A DNA stretch of 41,415 nt. Source: an uncultured Endozoicomonas sp. Its GTDB lineage: Bacteria; Pseudomonadota; Gammaproteobacteria; Pseudomonadales; Endozoicomonadaceae. The position numbers and the translations under genes are program-made. Position 1 is the first letter of the stretch. Each line of letters opens with the position of its first letter. Below, in pieces: positions 26,007-35,530 of the stretch. The notes beneath the pieces were generated by a model that saw only the letters and a list, made by a program, of their open reading frames with translations, searched no databases and had not been told where the DNA came from. The stretch is from contig OODV01000172.1 in the NCBI GenBank assembly GCA_900299555.1, positions 1 to 41,415 of the forward strand, written 5' to 3'.

Positions 26007-27045
26007 GAAGTTACTGCTGACACTGCTCGGTGGTTTGCTGGTGGTTATGGTGTCTCTGGCTGCTGGTTTTTATGGGTTGCGCTGGTATGGGGATCAACCG
26101 GTTTCTGCTTACCGTGATACAGAGTTTGTTATTGTGCCGGGGGACTCCCTTGGGCGGGTTGTTCGAAGGCTGTCGACAGATCAGTTAATTCAATATCCAG
26201 AGGTGTTTGAGATATTTGCCAGAATAAAAGGCGTTGCAGCTGCGCTTCATGCCGGTGAGTATCTGATTTCTCCCGGTATTACATACCGACAGTTGTTGAA
26301 TAAATTTGTTGAAGGGGATGTTCGCCATTACAGCGTCACTCTGGTTGAAGGTTCGACTCTGAAAGAGTTGTTGCAGGATCTTAACAATCATCCCAAGCTG
26401 CATTCTCCAGTAGAGCCTGCCAGCCTGTCAGCGATGCTGGGTCAGTATGTTCAGGGAGTGTCAAAGGCTGATAACCTTGAGGGGCTTTTTTATGCGGATA
26501 CCTACAGCTTTGAGGCGGGCACGTCGGTTGAATTGATCCTTAAAAGGGCGCACAAAAAACTTCAGTCGGTTTTGACCGAAGAGTGGGGGCGGCGGACTGA
26601 GGGGCTTCCTTATAAGACACCTTATGAAGCCTTGATCATGGCTTCCATTATTGAAAAGGAAACGGGTGTTTCAGCAGAACGGCCTGATATAGCGGGTGTT
26701 TTTGTTCGGCGTCTGGAAAAGAAAATGCGCTTACAGACAGACCCGACCGTTATATATGGTATGGGTGACCGTTACGAGGGTGGGTTAAATCGTCGTATGC
26801 TCAGGGAGCGTACCGCTTATAATACCTACGTCATTCATGGTTTGCCCCCAACACCCATCGCGGCGGTCGGGCGCGAAGCGATTCGGGCGGCGCTGAATCC
26901 ATCTGATGGAAAAACACTGTATTTTGTTGCTCGTGGTGATGGTACCCACCATTTTTCTAAAACACTGGCAGAACATAATCTTGCCGTGAGAAAGTATCAG
27001 ATTACTGAGCGACGGAAAGATTACCGCTCCACTGTGCAGCAATAA
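25999..27045 (+). CDS. mltG: Endolytic transglycosylase MltG
   Basis: MltG cuts nascent peptidoglycan strands and is thought to end their elongation. One membrane helix (about 4-28) anchors a periplasmic LysM-like subdomain (about 42-115) and the YceG catalytic domain. The catalytic Glu is E219 in ASIIEKETG, followed by a conserved FVRRLEKKMRLQTDPTVIYG stretch and TYVIHGLPPTPI. At 348 residues it has the usual length. It overlaps pabC and leads into tmk, the same order as in enterics and Pseudomonas. Confidence 0.96.
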   Translation: MLKKLLLTLLGGLLVVMVSLAAGFYGLRWYGDQPVSAYRDTEFVIVPGDSLGRVVRRLSTDQLIQYPEVFEIFARIKGVAAALHAGEYLISPGITYRQLLNKFVEGDVRHYSVTLVEGSTLKELLQDLNNHPKLHSPVEPASLSAMLGQYVQGVSKADNLEGLFYADTYSFEAGTSVELILKRAHKKLQSVLTEEWGRRTEGLPYKTPYEALIMASIIEKETGVSAERPDIAGVFVRRLEKKMRLQTDPTVIYGMGDRYEGGLNRRMLRERTAYNTYVIHGLPPTPIAAVGREAIRAALNPSDGKTLYFVARGDGTHHFSKTLAEHNLAVRKYQITERRKDYRSTVQQ

Positions 27046-27087
27046 GCTGTTCAGAAACGAGTGCTTACTGATGAAACTGAGAGATCA

Positions 27088-27732
27088 ATGGGTTTTTTTC
27101 TGACGATTGAAGGCTGTGAAGGTGCTGGTAAAACCACAGCTAAAGGTGTGGTTCTGCAATGGTTGAAGGCGGCTGGACGGGAGTTTATAGAAACACGGGA
27201 GCCAGGTGGTACTCCACTGGCTGAGGAGTTGAGAAACCTGGTGCTTTCTGAGCACGAAGAGCAAGTATCGGATACCTCGGAGTTGCTTATGGTTTTTGCG
27301 GCCCGCTGCCAGAATTTGACTCAGCGAATTGAGCCTGCGCTTGCTGAAGGGAAGGTAGTTGTCTGCGACCGGTATACTGACGCGACCTATGCGTATCAAG
27401 GTGGAGGTCGTGGTATTGATGAGCAGCGTATAGCGGTTCTTGAGCAGTTGGTTCAGGGTGACAGGCGGCCTGATATGACCCTGCTTCTGGATGTTGAGCC
27501 TGAGCTTGGACTTGCCAGAGCCCGCGGGCGAGCCCTGGAACAGGGTGGCTCTCTGGATCGTATTGAGCAGGAGGCTATTGAGTTTTTTCATCGTGTGCGA
27601 AATGTCTATCTGCAACGAGCGGAACGTTTTTCTGGGCAGTATGTGGTGATTGACGGCAGTCAATCCATTGCTCAGGTTGAAGAGCAGATTCTTAAGGCGC
27701 TGCAGGCTCGGTTGGGTAACTCGTTTGAATAG
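27088..27732 (+). CDS. tmk: Thymidylate kinase
   Basis: Tmk phosphorylates dTMP to dTDP. The P-loop is EGCEGAGKTT at about residues 8-17; the DRYTDATYAYQGGGRGID segment (about 95-112) provides the nucleotide-binding DR(Y/H) and dTMP-contact residues, and LLLDVEPELGLARARGR the lid. I take ATG 27088 (MGFFLTIEG), matching the family; the frame also opens at GTG 27061, which would add nine residues without a better ribosome binding site. About 214 residues, normal. Confidence 0.95.
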   Translation: MGFFLTIEGCEGAGKTTAKGVVLQWLKAAGREFIETREPGGTPLAEELRNLVLSEHEEQVSDTSELLMVFAARCQNLTQRIEPALAEGKVVVCDRYTDATYAYQGGGRGIDEQRIAVLEQLVQGDRRPDMTLLLDVEPELGLARARGRALEQGGSLDRIEQEAIEFFHRVRNVYLQRAERFSGQYVVIDGSQSIAQVEEQILKALQARLGNSFE

Positions 27733-28717
27733 CTTTTCGGGAAAGCCGCTGCCCTGGCAGGAAGTGCAATGGAAGCCGTTGATTCAGCGTTTACAGTCAG
27801 GCCTGCTCTCTCATGCCTTGTTGCTAAAAGGTATGCCGGGTATTGGCAAAGGCCTGTTTGCGAAAGCGCTTGCTGCCCGTGTGCTTTGTAATCAGGGTGG
27901 TGTCTATGCTTGTGGTCATTGTAAAAGCTGCGAGCTGGTGAAGGCGGGAACACACCCGGATTTTCTGGAGGTTGAGCCTGAGTCGACTGGTAAGCCGATT
28001 AAGATTGATCAGGTTCGTCAGGTGAATGAGTTTGCCCGTAAAACGGCACAGCAGGGCGGTCGCAGGGTTATTGTCATTAATCCGGCTGAGGCAATGAATA
28101 TCAATGCAGCCAATGCGTTATTGAAAAGTCTGGAGGAACCGGGTGGCGATACATTGTTTATTCTTTCCAGTGCCCGTTCCGGTGATATGCTGCCAACGAT
28201 TCGCAGTCGCTGTCAGATGGTAACGTTTCCTGTGCCAGAGAGAACTCTGTCAATTGCCTGGCTGTCTGATCATATCGCAGACTCATTGATCGTGGAGCAG
28301 CTGCTGGATCTTGCTTCTGGTTCGCCGATGACTGCGAGATTTATGTTTGATAACGATACTCTCGCCATTCGTGGACGCTTGGTTAATGCAATGCCGGAGT
28401 TGTTCAGGGGTAATCTAACCCCTGTTGAAATGGCAAAGGATTGGCATGCCGGTAACATAACTGAACTGTTGGCCTGGATGGGTAGCTGGTTGGATGATGC
28501 TGTAAAACTGAAGCTGGCCGCCGATGAAAGCAGTATCAGAAATCGTGACCTGATTAGAATGCTGAACTATCTTGCTAATAAAGTTGAGGCTTCTGAGTTG
28601 TTGGTGTTGCGGGACAAAATTATGCGTCAGCGGCAGCAGTTGCTGGAAGGTACTAACCTGAACTGTCAGATGCTTTTGGAAGGCGTGTTCAGTGATTATC
28701 TTGAACTGGTGGTCTAG
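27725..28717 (+). CDS. holB: DNA polymerase III delta' subunit
   Basis: HolB is part of the clamp loader of the replicative polymerase. An AAA+ domain carries a Walker-A-like GMPGIGKG (about residues 35-42) and a Cys4 zinc module in the C-x-GG-x-ACGHCKSC stretch; DQVRQVNEF, NPAEAMNINAANALLKSLEEPGGDTLFIL and the SRCQ sensor region are conserved. There is no ATG near the expected start: TTG 27725, overlapping the tmk stop, yields MNSFSGKPLPWQ and the normal length of 330 residues, with only a weak ribosome binding site. The frame extends to TTG 27650. Translation coupling from tmk is likely. Confidence 0.92.
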   Translation: MNSFSGKPLPWQEVQWKPLIQRLQSGLLSHALLLKGMPGIGKGLFAKALAARVLCNQGGVYACGHCKSCELVKAGTHPDFLEVEPESTGKPIKIDQVRQVNEFARKTAQQGGRRVIVINPAEAMNINAANALLKSLEEPGGDTLFILSSARSGDMLPTIRSRCQMVTFPVPERTLSIAWLSDHIADSLIVEQLLDLASGSPMTARFMFDNDTLAIRGRLVNAMPELFRGNLTPVEMAKDWHAGNITELLAWMGSWLDDAVKLKLAADESSIRNRDLIRMLNYLANKVEASELLVLRDKIMRQRQQLLEGTNLNCQMLLEGVFSDYLELVV

Positions 28718-28814
28718 GTCGATTTTTACAGGGTATTCGAGGACTAAAGTCCACCTGAACATAAACAGACCTGTGATTAACGGGTTGGATTTGGAATAGA
28801 AGGAGAGGATTGTC

Positions 28815-29156
28815 ATGGGAAAAGGGATGCAGGGATTGATGTCTTTGACCATTCGGGACACAGCATCGCTCTATGAAGCCTATATGCCTTTTATTAGCGG
28901 TGGTGGACTGTTTGTTCCAACCCATAAACATTATAACCTGGGTGATGATGTATTTATCCGTCTGACGTTGATGGATGAGCCGGAAAAAATTCCTGTTCCT
29001 GGTAAAGTGGTATGGATTACACCCATGGGGGCTCAGGGTGGAAGGCAGTCAGGCATTGGTATTCAGTTTAATGATCCGACAGACAGTGTCAGGACTAAAA
29101 TTGAAACCTATATTGCGGGAGCACTGGCTTCAGATCGCCCAACCAATACGATGTAA
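28815..29156 (+). CDS. pilZ: Type IV pilus assembly protein PilZ
   Basis: A 113-residue PilZ-domain protein of the founding PilZ subtype required for type IV pilus formation. The LTIRDTASLYEAYMPFISGGGLFVPT start, LGDDVFIRLTLMD and PVPGKVVWITPMGAQGGRQSGIGIQF match Pseudomonas PilZ closely as I recall it, including the PTNTM end. The RxxxR and D/NxSxxG motifs of cyclic-di-GMP binders are not evident, in line with the founding PilZ, which does not bind it well. AAGGAGAGG precedes the ATG. It sits after holB and is followed by a terminator; pilus genes themselves are not in the window. Confidence 0.93.
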   Translation: MGKGMQGLMSLTIRDTASLYEAYMPFISGGGLFVPTHKHYNLGDDVFIRLTLMDEPEKIPVPGKVVWITPMGAQGGRQSGIGIQFNDPTDSVRTKIETYIAGALASDRPTNTM

Positions 29157-29176
29157 TTGATTTTTTTGAAAAGAAC

Positions 29177-29214
29177 TACGGCTTTTACTGCTTTGCGGTA
29201 AAAGCCGTATTTTG
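29177..29214 (+). terminator. Rho-independent terminator after pilZ
   Basis: Arms TACGGCTTTTAC (29177-29188) and GTAAAAGCCGTA (29198-29209), then TTTTG. It separates pilZ from tatD, whose start is 36 bases further on. Confidence 0.85.
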
Positions 29215-29244
29215 TTGAAGTGCTTTTTTGCTACAGGGCTGTAT

Positions 29245-30027
29245 ATGTTTATTGACTCCCACTGTCATCTTGATCGCCTTGATCTCAGTGCTTACGAGGG
29301 TGATCTTGATAAGGCTGTAGAGGCGGCCAGACAAGCTGGTGTGGAACGTATGCTCTGCATTGGTATCGATCTTGAAAATGGTCCCAGAGTGGTTGAGCTG
29401 GCAGAGCGATACGACGATGTTTATGCCTCTGTCGGAGTGCACCCATTAGATTGCAAAGAGATGGTTCCGGACATCAATGTGGTGCGTTCACTGGCTGACC
29501 ATAAGAAGGTTGTAGCCATTGGTGAGACTGGGCTGGATTATTATTATGCGGGCAGTGAAGGGTTGCAGGCAGTTCAGAGGCAATCGTTTATTAATCATTT
29601 ACAGCTGGCTTCAGAGCTGGAGTTGCCTGTCGTTGTTCATACTCGTGATGCCAGGGAAGATACCATCGACTTTATTCGTGAATATGGTTCTGAAGCGTCT
29701 TCGGGGGTCCTGCACTGTTTTACTGAGTCTCTGGAGATGGCAAAGGCCGCCCTGGATTTGAATTACTATATTTCCATTTCGGGTATTGTTACGTTTAGAA
29801 ATGCCGCCGCATTGAGAGAGGTGGTGCAGTATCTCCCCATTGACCGGTTGTTGATTGAGACTGATTCTCCGTATCTGGCGCCTGTTCCCCATAGAGGGAA
29901 GTCGAATGAGCCACGTTTTGTGGAAGATGTTGCCCGGTTTATTGCTGAGCTTAAGGAGGTTGATCTTGAGGTGCTCGGAGAGAAAACTACCGAAAATTTC
30001 TACCGACTCTTTTCCCGTGCTGCCTGA
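29245..30027 (+). CDS. tatD: TatD-family metal-dependent deoxyribonuclease
   Basis: TatD-type hydrolase acting on DNA 3' ends, implicated in repair. Metal-binding motifs in order: DSHCHLD at residues 4-10, GETGLDYYY (about 93-101), HTRDA, HCFTES and ETDSPYLAP near the C-terminus. At 260 residues it is typical. I start at ATG 29245 (MFIDSHCHLD) with AGGG upstream; an in-frame TTG at 29212 falls in the preceding terminator. Which TatD paralog (TatD, YcfH, YjjV) is unclear; the position after holB suits YcfH. Confidence 0.95.
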   Translation: MFIDSHCHLDRLDLSAYEGDLDKAVEAARQAGVERMLCIGIDLENGPRVVELAERYDDVYASVGVHPLDCKEMVPDINVVRSLADHKKVVAIGETGLDYYYAGSEGLQAVQRQSFINHLQLASELELPVVVHTRDAREDTIDFIREYGSEASSGVLHCFTESLEMAKAALDLNYYISISGIVTFRNAAALREVVQYLPIDRLLIETDSPYLAPVPHRGKSNEPRFVEDVARFIAELKEVDLEVLGEKTTENFYRLFSRAA

Positions 30028-30915
30028 CTGGTGATTCTCAGGCTCTATTGGGAATAAGTTGTCGTATAAATAATTATTATATTAGTGAGTTATTATTTCT
30101 TATTTCGGATCACTACTGTCCGGTCAAACATTCTGAAGCTCCAGAAAGCCCTGAGCAATCAATGTAGATGCCTGTTCTTTGCCTATTCCAGAAAAGCTGT
30201 CTGAACCATGGCCATCCTAACGTAAATCAGTAAGTTATTATACCTTATTTTGGATGCATCAAGGACGGGTCTGGGCTGCTTTTTTGTATTTTCTATCTAT
30301 TGGGAAAGTACGTGAAAAAGTCTCGCGATTAAGATGTTTTTTGGTTATTTCTAATAGGTATTGGTAAAAATATCCTGCCAATCAGTATGGCATATCACTT
30401 CCAGTCTCTTTATAATTGCGCCACCATTTTCATCGGTGATGTTGCGAATTAAGGCTCAGGTACGGAAATTCCGATCATGTTTCGGCTAATTATAAAGAAC
30501 ATAAGTTCTCAATTACGATGCGTGTCTATCTGTTTGCCCATTAGGATCCTGCTGGTTTAAAGCTGGATTTTTTCTGTGTCTGGATGGATAGCCAGAGTGC
30601 TTTCCGGGATAAAGACTGCGTAGCAGTAACCTTGAAAAAGGGGTGCTTCACAGGCCCTGCTGCTTTCCCCTGATGCCGCTGGCCTCAGGGCTTTGCTTTG
30701 CGCGGTATGTTTGCTCTCCTTTCTCAAGTGTTTACATGAAAGCGTACGCAGTGCTCTCGGCCAGCTATCTGGTTGCTGGAAGTTTTGGTTTTTGTACTGG
30801 CTCTTTTTGAGAGAGAAGGCCGGGAAACCAGAGCTTCCTTAATCGTTCGGAAAATTCCGGATCACCGGAGAGACGGGTTACTCCTGACCTCAACTTGATT
30901 GATTAGGCGAAAGGT
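30028..30915. other. Long spacer between tatD and nqrA
   Basis: No gene is supported in these 888 bases. Features: an imperfect direct repeat, AGTGAGTTATTATTTCTTAT at 30084 onward versus AGTAAGTTATTATACCTTAT at 30229 onward; a candidate promoter at 30387-30416; small dyads such as CCCTGA/TCAGGG (30668-30673, 30685-30690) followed by T-rich sequence; and CCGGATCACCGG just before nqrA. If the promoter is right, nqrA has an untranslated leader near 500 bases. I recognise no riboswitch class. Confidence 0.5.
30387..30416 (+). promoter_or_regulatory. Candidate promoter for nqr operon
   Basis: Consensus TATAAT at 30411-30416 with a weak -35 ATGGCA at 30387-30392 (18-base spacing). The following TTGCGCC is shared with the TATAAT region before fabD. 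Confidence 0.35.
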
Positions 30916-32253
30916 ATGATCAAAATCAAACAGGGGCTGGATCTCCCGATCTCAGGATCGCCTGAACAAAGTATCATGGAAGGCAGGGCAGCGCGCTCTG
31001 TAGCTGTGATCGGCTTTGATTATGTGGGCATGAAGCCCACTATGGCGGTTGCTGTGGGAGATCGAGTTAAAAAAGGGCAGCTGCTCTTTACCGACAAGAA
31101 AACACCGGGTATCCGGTACACCGCTTTGGCTGGCGGTACCGTTTCAGCCATTAACCGTGGCGAAAAACGGGTTTTTCAATCCATTGTGATTGATGTTGAT
31201 GGCCAGGAAGAGGAAGAGACCTTCACTGCATACAAGCCTGAAGAACTGGCGGGTCTGACCGCTGATCAGGTTGAAGTGCTGCTGAATGAGTCTGGTCTCT
31301 GGACTGCCCTACGCACCCGTCCGTTCAGCAAAGTGCCTGCATTGGGCTCTCGTCCTGCTTCTATCTTTGTAACGGCCATCGATACCCACCCACTGGCTGC
31401 GAATCCAGAAGTGGTGATCAAAGAACAGGCTGAAGCATTTGAGCAGGGTATCAATATCCTGGGCAAGCTCAGTGGCGGCAAGATTTTCCTTTGTAAGGCT
31501 CCTGGTGCCAACATTCCTGCCGGCATTGCCAACAGCGAAGAGTTTGCCGGTCCGCATCCTGCGGGTTTGCCAAGTACTCACATACATTTTCTTGATCCGG
31601 TTTCTGCCACCAAAACGGTTTGGCAGGTGGGCTATCAGGATGTGATTGCCGTGGGTAAATTGTTCACCACCGGTAAGCTCTTTACTGACCGTGTTGTTTC
31701 TCTGGCAGGACCTCAGGTTGAAAAGCCACGTCTGGTTCGTACACGCCTTGGTGCCTGCACCGATGAAATAACTGCGGGTGAACTGAAGCCTGTGACTAAC
31801 CGTATTATTTCTGGATCGGTTTTTGGTGGTCGCACCGCTAACGGCCCATTTGCTTACCTTGGACGTTACCATAATCAGGTTTCCGTTCTGGAAGAGAGCG
31901 ATGAGCGTCTGTTCCTGGGTTGGGTTAACCCAATGGTTGACCGCTTCTCCATTCTGCGCGTCATGACCTCTGGCCTCAGCAAGAGCCGCCTGTTCAACTT
32001 CACCACAACCACAAACGGTGGTGAGCGTGCAATGGTGCCCGTCGGTAACTACGAGCAGATGATGCCCCTGGACATCCTGGCAACACAGCTGCTTCGTGCA
32101 ATTATCGTTGGCGATACCGATACCGCTCAGAAACTGGGTGCACTTGAGCTGGAAGAAGAAGACCTTGCTCTTTGTACATTTGTTTGTGCGGGTAAATATG
32201 AGTACGGCCCCCTGCTGCGTGACAACCTGACCCGTATTGAGCTGGAGGGGTAA
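30916..32253 (+). CDS. nqrA: Na+-translocating NADH:quinone reductase subunit A
   Basis: First subunit of the sodium-pumping Na+-NQR complex, a cytoplasmic peripheral subunit linked to ubiquinone binding. The [14 protein letters not shown] start and the [20 protein letters not shown] region are typical, as are FSKVPA and [14 protein letters not shown]. At 445 residues it is full length. GGCGAAAGGT precedes the ATG. It opens a six-gene operon with two to four base gaps or overlaps, with strongly biased codons (CTG, GGT, CGT) suggesting high expression. Confidence 0.97.
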   Translation: MIKIKQGLDLPISGSPEQSIMEGRAARSVAVIGFDYVGMKPTMAVAVGDRVKKGQLLFTDKKTPGIRYTALAGGTVSAINRGEKRVFQSIVIDVDGQEEEETFTAYKPEELAGLTADQVEVLLNESGLWTALRTRPFSKVPALGSRPASIFVTAIDTHPLAANPEVVIKEQAEAFEQGINILGKLSGGKIFLCKAPGANIPAGIANSEEFAGPHPAGLPSTHIHFLDPVSATKTVWQVGYQDVIAVGKLFTTGKLFTDRVVSLAGPQVEKPRLVRTRLGACTDEITAGELKPVTNRIISGSVFGGRTANGPFAYLGRYHNQVSVLEESDERLFLGWVNPMVDRFSILRVMTSGLSKSRLFNFTTTTNGGERAMVPVGNYEQMMPLDILATQLLRAIIVGDTDTAQKLGALELEEEDLALCTFVCAGKYEYGPLLRDNLTRIELEG

Positions 32254-32256
32254 TCA

Positions 32257-33456
32257 GTGAAGCCATTAAGAAAACTCCTTGACTCGATGGAGCCCCATTT
32301 CGTCAAGGGCGGTAAGTACGAAAAGTTCTACGCGCTGTTTGAAGCGGCTGACACGCTGTTTTACACACCGCTGGACAAAACTCACAACACCAGTCACGTT
32401 CGTGATGCGGTTGACCTGAAGCGTATGATGGGACTGGTGTGGTTATGCACTTTTCCGGCCATGTTCTTCGGAATGTGGAACGTAGGTTTCCAGGCAAATA
32501 CTGCGATTGCTGGTGGCCTTGCAGCACCTTCAGACTGGCACGGCATGTTGATCGCCATGTTGGCGGGTAACGATCCGGCCAGCATCTGGGATAACATGAT
32601 CTATGGTGCAGTTTACTTCCTGCCTGTTTACGCCGTGACGTTCTTCGTCGGTGGTTTCTGGGAAGTGCTGTTCGCCATCGTGCGTAAGCATGAAGTGAAC
32701 GAAGGTTTCTTCGTGACCTCTATCCTGTTTGCCCTGATCGTTCCGCCATCCATTCCTCTGTGGCAGGTGGCTCTGGGTATTTCCTTCGGTGTTGTTATCG
32801 GTAAGGAAGTATTCGGTGGTACGGGTAAGAACTTCCTGAACCCTGCACTGACCGGCCGTGCATTCCTGTTCTTTGCCTACCCGGCACAGATCTCTGGTGA
32901 CCTGGTCTGGACGGCTGTTGACGGCTTCTCCGGTGCGACCATGCTGAGCGTTGCCCAGCAGGGGGGTGTGGAAGCTCTGCAACAGTCCATCAGCTGGATG
33001 CAGGCATTTATCGGTGTGATGCAGGGCTCCATTGGTGAGACCTCCACTCTGGCAATCTTTATTGGTGGTGCGATTCTGCTCTTCACCGGTATTGCTTCCT
33101 GGAGAATTGTTGCAGGTACCATGATCGGTATGATTGCCACAGCAACCCTGTTCAACATGATCGGTTCTGAGACCAACATGATGTTCCAGCTGCCCTGGTA
33201 CTGGCATATGGTTCTGGGTGGTTTTGCCTTTGGTCTGATCTTCATGACTACTGATCCGGTATCGGCATCCATGACCAACACCGGTCGCTGGTTCTACGGT
33301 GCCCTGATTGGTGTGATGGTCATTCTGATTCGAGTGGTAAACCCTGCGTATCCGGAAGGGATGATGCTGGCCATTCTGTTTGCCAACCTGTTTGCGCCGC
33401 TGATTGACCACTTTGTGGTAGAGGCCAATATCAAGCGTCGGGAGGCTCGGGCCTGA
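32257..33456 (+). CDS. nqrB: Na+-NQR subunit B
   Basis: Integral membrane subunit forming part of the sodium path and carrying covalent FMN and riboflavin. Ten or so hydrophobic segments span 399 residues. The flavinylation motif D222-GFSGA-T228 is present, with T228 the expected FMN attachment site. The GTG start lies three bases after the nqrA stop with GGAGGGG upstream. The stop overlaps nqrC by one base. Confidence 0.97.
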   Translation: MKPLRKLLDSMEPHFVKGGKYEKFYALFEAADTLFYTPLDKTHNTSHVRDAVDLKRMMGLVWLCTFPAMFFGMWNVGFQANTAIAGGLAAPSDWHGMLIAMLAGNDPASIWDNMIYGAVYFLPVYAVTFFVGGFWEVLFAIVRKHEVNEGFFVTSILFALIVPPSIPLWQVALGISFGVVIGKEVFGGTGKNFLNPALTGRAFLFFAYPAQISGDLVWTAVDGFSGATMLSVAQQGGVEALQQSISWMQAFIGVMQGSIGETSTLAIFIGGAILLFTGIASWRIVAGTMIGMIATATLFNMIGSETNMMFQLPWYWHMVLGGFAFGLIFMTTDPVSASMTNTGRWFYGALIGVMVILIRVVNPAYPEGMMLAILFANLFAPLIDHFVVEANIKRREARA

Positions 33457-34250
33457 TGGGTAACGATTCTATTAAAAAGACACTGCTGGTCACGGTGGTA
33501 CTGTCACTGATCTGCTCAGTGCTGGTATCTGCGGCGGCAGTATTTCTGAAGCCGGTTCAGGACCAGAACATCAAACTGGATGTTCAGCGTAATATTCTGG
33601 CGATTTCCGGTCTGACTGCGGATGCAAAGGCGCTGAGCGTTGCTGAAGTTGCAGAGCTTTACAAGCGTATCCAGCCACGTCTGGTGGATCTGAAAACGGG
33701 CAAGTTCGTTGATGAGGCCAATGGTTTGACCGTTGATCAATACGATCAGCGTGTGGCCGCTAAAGACCCTAAAGCCTCTCAAGCCCTGGCAGGCAGTAAG
33801 GATATTGCCGGGATCAAGCGTCAAGCCGATGTCGCTAAAGTCTACCTGGTTGAGCAGGATGGCAAGATGCAGACTCTGATCCTGCCAGTACACGGCTACG
33901 GTCTGTGGTCTACCATGTACGGCTTTCTGGCTCTGGAAAATAACCTGAACACTGTTAAAGGTTTTGGTTTCTTTGAACAGGCAGAAACACCGGGACTGGG
34001 GGGGGAAGTGAGCAACCCGGTCTGGAAATCCAGATGGTCCGGTAAGGAAATTTACGGCGTCGACGGTCAGGTTGCTCTGCACGTGATCAAAGGCGGTGTT
34101 GATCCAACCAACCCGGGTGCCATGAATCAGATCGACGGTCTGGCTGGTGCTACACTGACAGCCAACGGTGTCAGCAACCTGATTAAGTTCTGGTTATCCG
34201 ACACTGGTTTCAAGCTGTTCCTCAATAACCTGAAAGCGGGGAATGCATAA
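33456..34250 (+). CDS. nqrC: Na+-NQR subunit C
   Basis: Membrane-anchored flavoprotein subunit with covalent FMN. One N-terminal helix (about 9-31) precedes a periplasmic FMN-binding domain. The flavinylation site is D227-GLAGA-T233; Ala replaces the more usual Ser/Thr two positions before GAT, a mild departure. [14 protein letters not shown] and the [22 protein letters not shown] region are conserved. At 264 residues it has normal length. Overlaps nqrB and nqrD at TGATG/TAATG junctions. Confidence 0.96.
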   Translation: MGNDSIKKTLLVTVVLSLICSVLVSAAAVFLKPVQDQNIKLDVQRNILAISGLTADAKALSVAEVAELYKRIQPRLVDLKTGKFVDEANGLTVDQYDQRVAAKDPKASQALAGSKDIAGIKRQADVAKVYLVEQDGKMQTLILPVHGYGLWSTMYGFLALENNLNTVKGFGFFEQAETPGLGGEVSNPVWKSRWSGKEIYGVDGQVALHVIKGGVDPTNPGAMNQIDGLAGATLTANGVSNLIKFWLSDTGFKLFLNNLKAGNA

Positions 34251-34915
34251 TGTCTGTAAAGACCAAAGACATCCTGCTGGAGCCGGTGGTTAAAAATAAC
34301 CCCATTACCCTGCAGATTCTGGGTATTTGCTCCGCGCTGGCAGTAACCACCAGTATGCAGGTGAGCCTGGTAATGGCGCTCGCGGTTATCGGGGTTACTA
34401 CGGCTTCCAACTTTGCCGTTTCTCTGATCCGTAACCAGATTCCCAACAGCATTCGAATCATTTGCCAGATGACCGTTATAGCCTCGCTGGTAATCGTGGT
34501 AGATCAGATTTTGAAAGCTTACGCCTTTGATATCTCCAAGCAGTTGTCAGTATTCGTTGGCTTGATCATCACCAACTGTATCGTTATGGGACGTGCAGAA
34601 GCGTTCGCCATGAAGAATGGTCCTGCACTGTCTGCACTGGATGGTTTCGGTAATGGTTTGGGCTACGGTGCAGTTCTGCTGGTTGTTGCTTTCTTCCGTG
34701 AGCTGTTTGGTGCCGGCAACCTGTTTGGGGTGGAAATCCTGCAAACCGTGAACAACGGTGGCTGGTATATTCCTAACGGACTGATGCTGCTGGCTCCTTC
34801 AGCCTTCTTCCTGATCGGTCTGCTGATCTGGGCGATTCGCAGCTGGAAGGTTGACCAGGTTGAAGAGGTGGAATTCAAGATTGCACCTAACACCAAATTC
34901 AGTGAGGCGCACTAA
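34250..34915 (+). CDS. nqrD: Na+-NQR subunit D
   Basis: Integral membrane subunit of the NqrD/RnfE family, six hydrophobic segments in 221 residues, contributing to the ion path and the intramembrane iron centre formed with Nqr[17 protein letters not shown] near the N-terminus and [18 protein letters not shown] in the middle are diagnostic; the Cys residues in these two helices (LGIC and TNCI) match the iron-ligand positions. Confidence 0.96.
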   Translation: MSVKTKDILLEPVVKNNPITLQILGICSALAVTTSMQVSLVMALAVIGVTTASNFAVSLIRNQIPNSIRIICQMTVIASLVIVVDQILKAYAFDISKQLSVFVGLIITNCIVMGRAEAFAMKNGPALSALDGFGNGLGYGAVLLVVAFFRELFGAGNLFGVEILQTVNNGGWYIPNGLMLLAPSAFFLIGLLIWAIRSWKVDQVEEVEFKIAPNTKFSEAH

Positions 34916-34918
34916 GTC

Positions 34919-35515
34919 ATGGAACATTTTATTTCGCTTTTTGTGAAAGCAGTGTTCGTGGAAAACATGGCGCTGGCTTTCTTCCTGGGGATGTGTACCT
35001 TCCTGGCCGTGTCCAAGCAGGTGAAAACTGCGATGGGCCTGGGTGTGGCGGTGGTTGCTGTGCTGACCATCACCGTGCCGATTAATAACATCATCTACCA
35101 GAACGTACTGAAGCCTGACGCGCTGGTGCCGGGAGTTGACCTGAGCTTCCTCGGCCTGATCACCTACATTGGTGTTATCGCGGCGCTGGTACAGATTCTG
35201 GAAATGTTTCTGGATAAATTTGTACCGTCACTCTACAACGCACTGGGTGTCTTCCTGCCACTGATCACGGTGAACTGTGCCATCATGGGTGCGTCACTGT
35301 TCATGGTGCAGCGTGACTACAACCTGGGCGAGTCTGTAGTGTACGGCTTTGGTGCAGGCATGGGTTGGGCGCTGGCTATTGCGGCACTGGCGGGCATTCG
35401 TGAAAAGCTCAAGTACAGCGATGTACCTGCAGGACTGCGAGGTCTGGGCATTACCTTCATTACCGTAGGTTTGATGTCTCTGGGCTTCCTGTCGTTCTCT
35501 GGCGTACAGCTGTAA
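34919..35515 (+). CDS. nqrE: Na+-NQR subunit E
   Basis: Integral membrane subunit of the NqrE/RnfA family, six membrane segments in 198 residues. [20 protein letters not shown] and [16 protein letters not shown] hold the two Cys expected to ligate the intramembrane iron centre shared with NqrD. It begins three bases after nqrD. Confidence 0.96.
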   Translation: MEHFISLFVKAVFVENMALAFFLGMCTFLAVSKQVKTAMGLGVAVVAVLTITVPINNIIYQNVLKPDALVPGVDLSFLGLITYIGVIAALVQILEMFLDKFVPSLYNALGVFLPLITVNCAIMGASLFMVQRDYNLGESVVYGFGAGMGWALAIAALAGIREKLKYSDVPAGLRGLGITFITVGLMSLGFLSFSGVQL

Positions 35516-35530
35516 GGGGATTGGGACGAT

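Noticed and set aside
30126..30222. Minus-strand 29-codon stretch (GHGSDSFSGIGKEQASTLIAQ) in the tatD-nqrA spacer
   Set aside because: Too short and bounded by stops; it may be a remnant but there is no supporting homology I can name.
30420..30915. FMN riboswitch before the flavin-dependent nqr operon
   Set aside because: I looked for the conserved RFN box elements and did not find them.
32530..33411. 293-codon minus-strand frame opposite nqrB
   Set aside because: Composition (His, Gln, Asn, Thr rich) is typical of antisense translation of highly biased codons, and nqrB itself is unambiguous.
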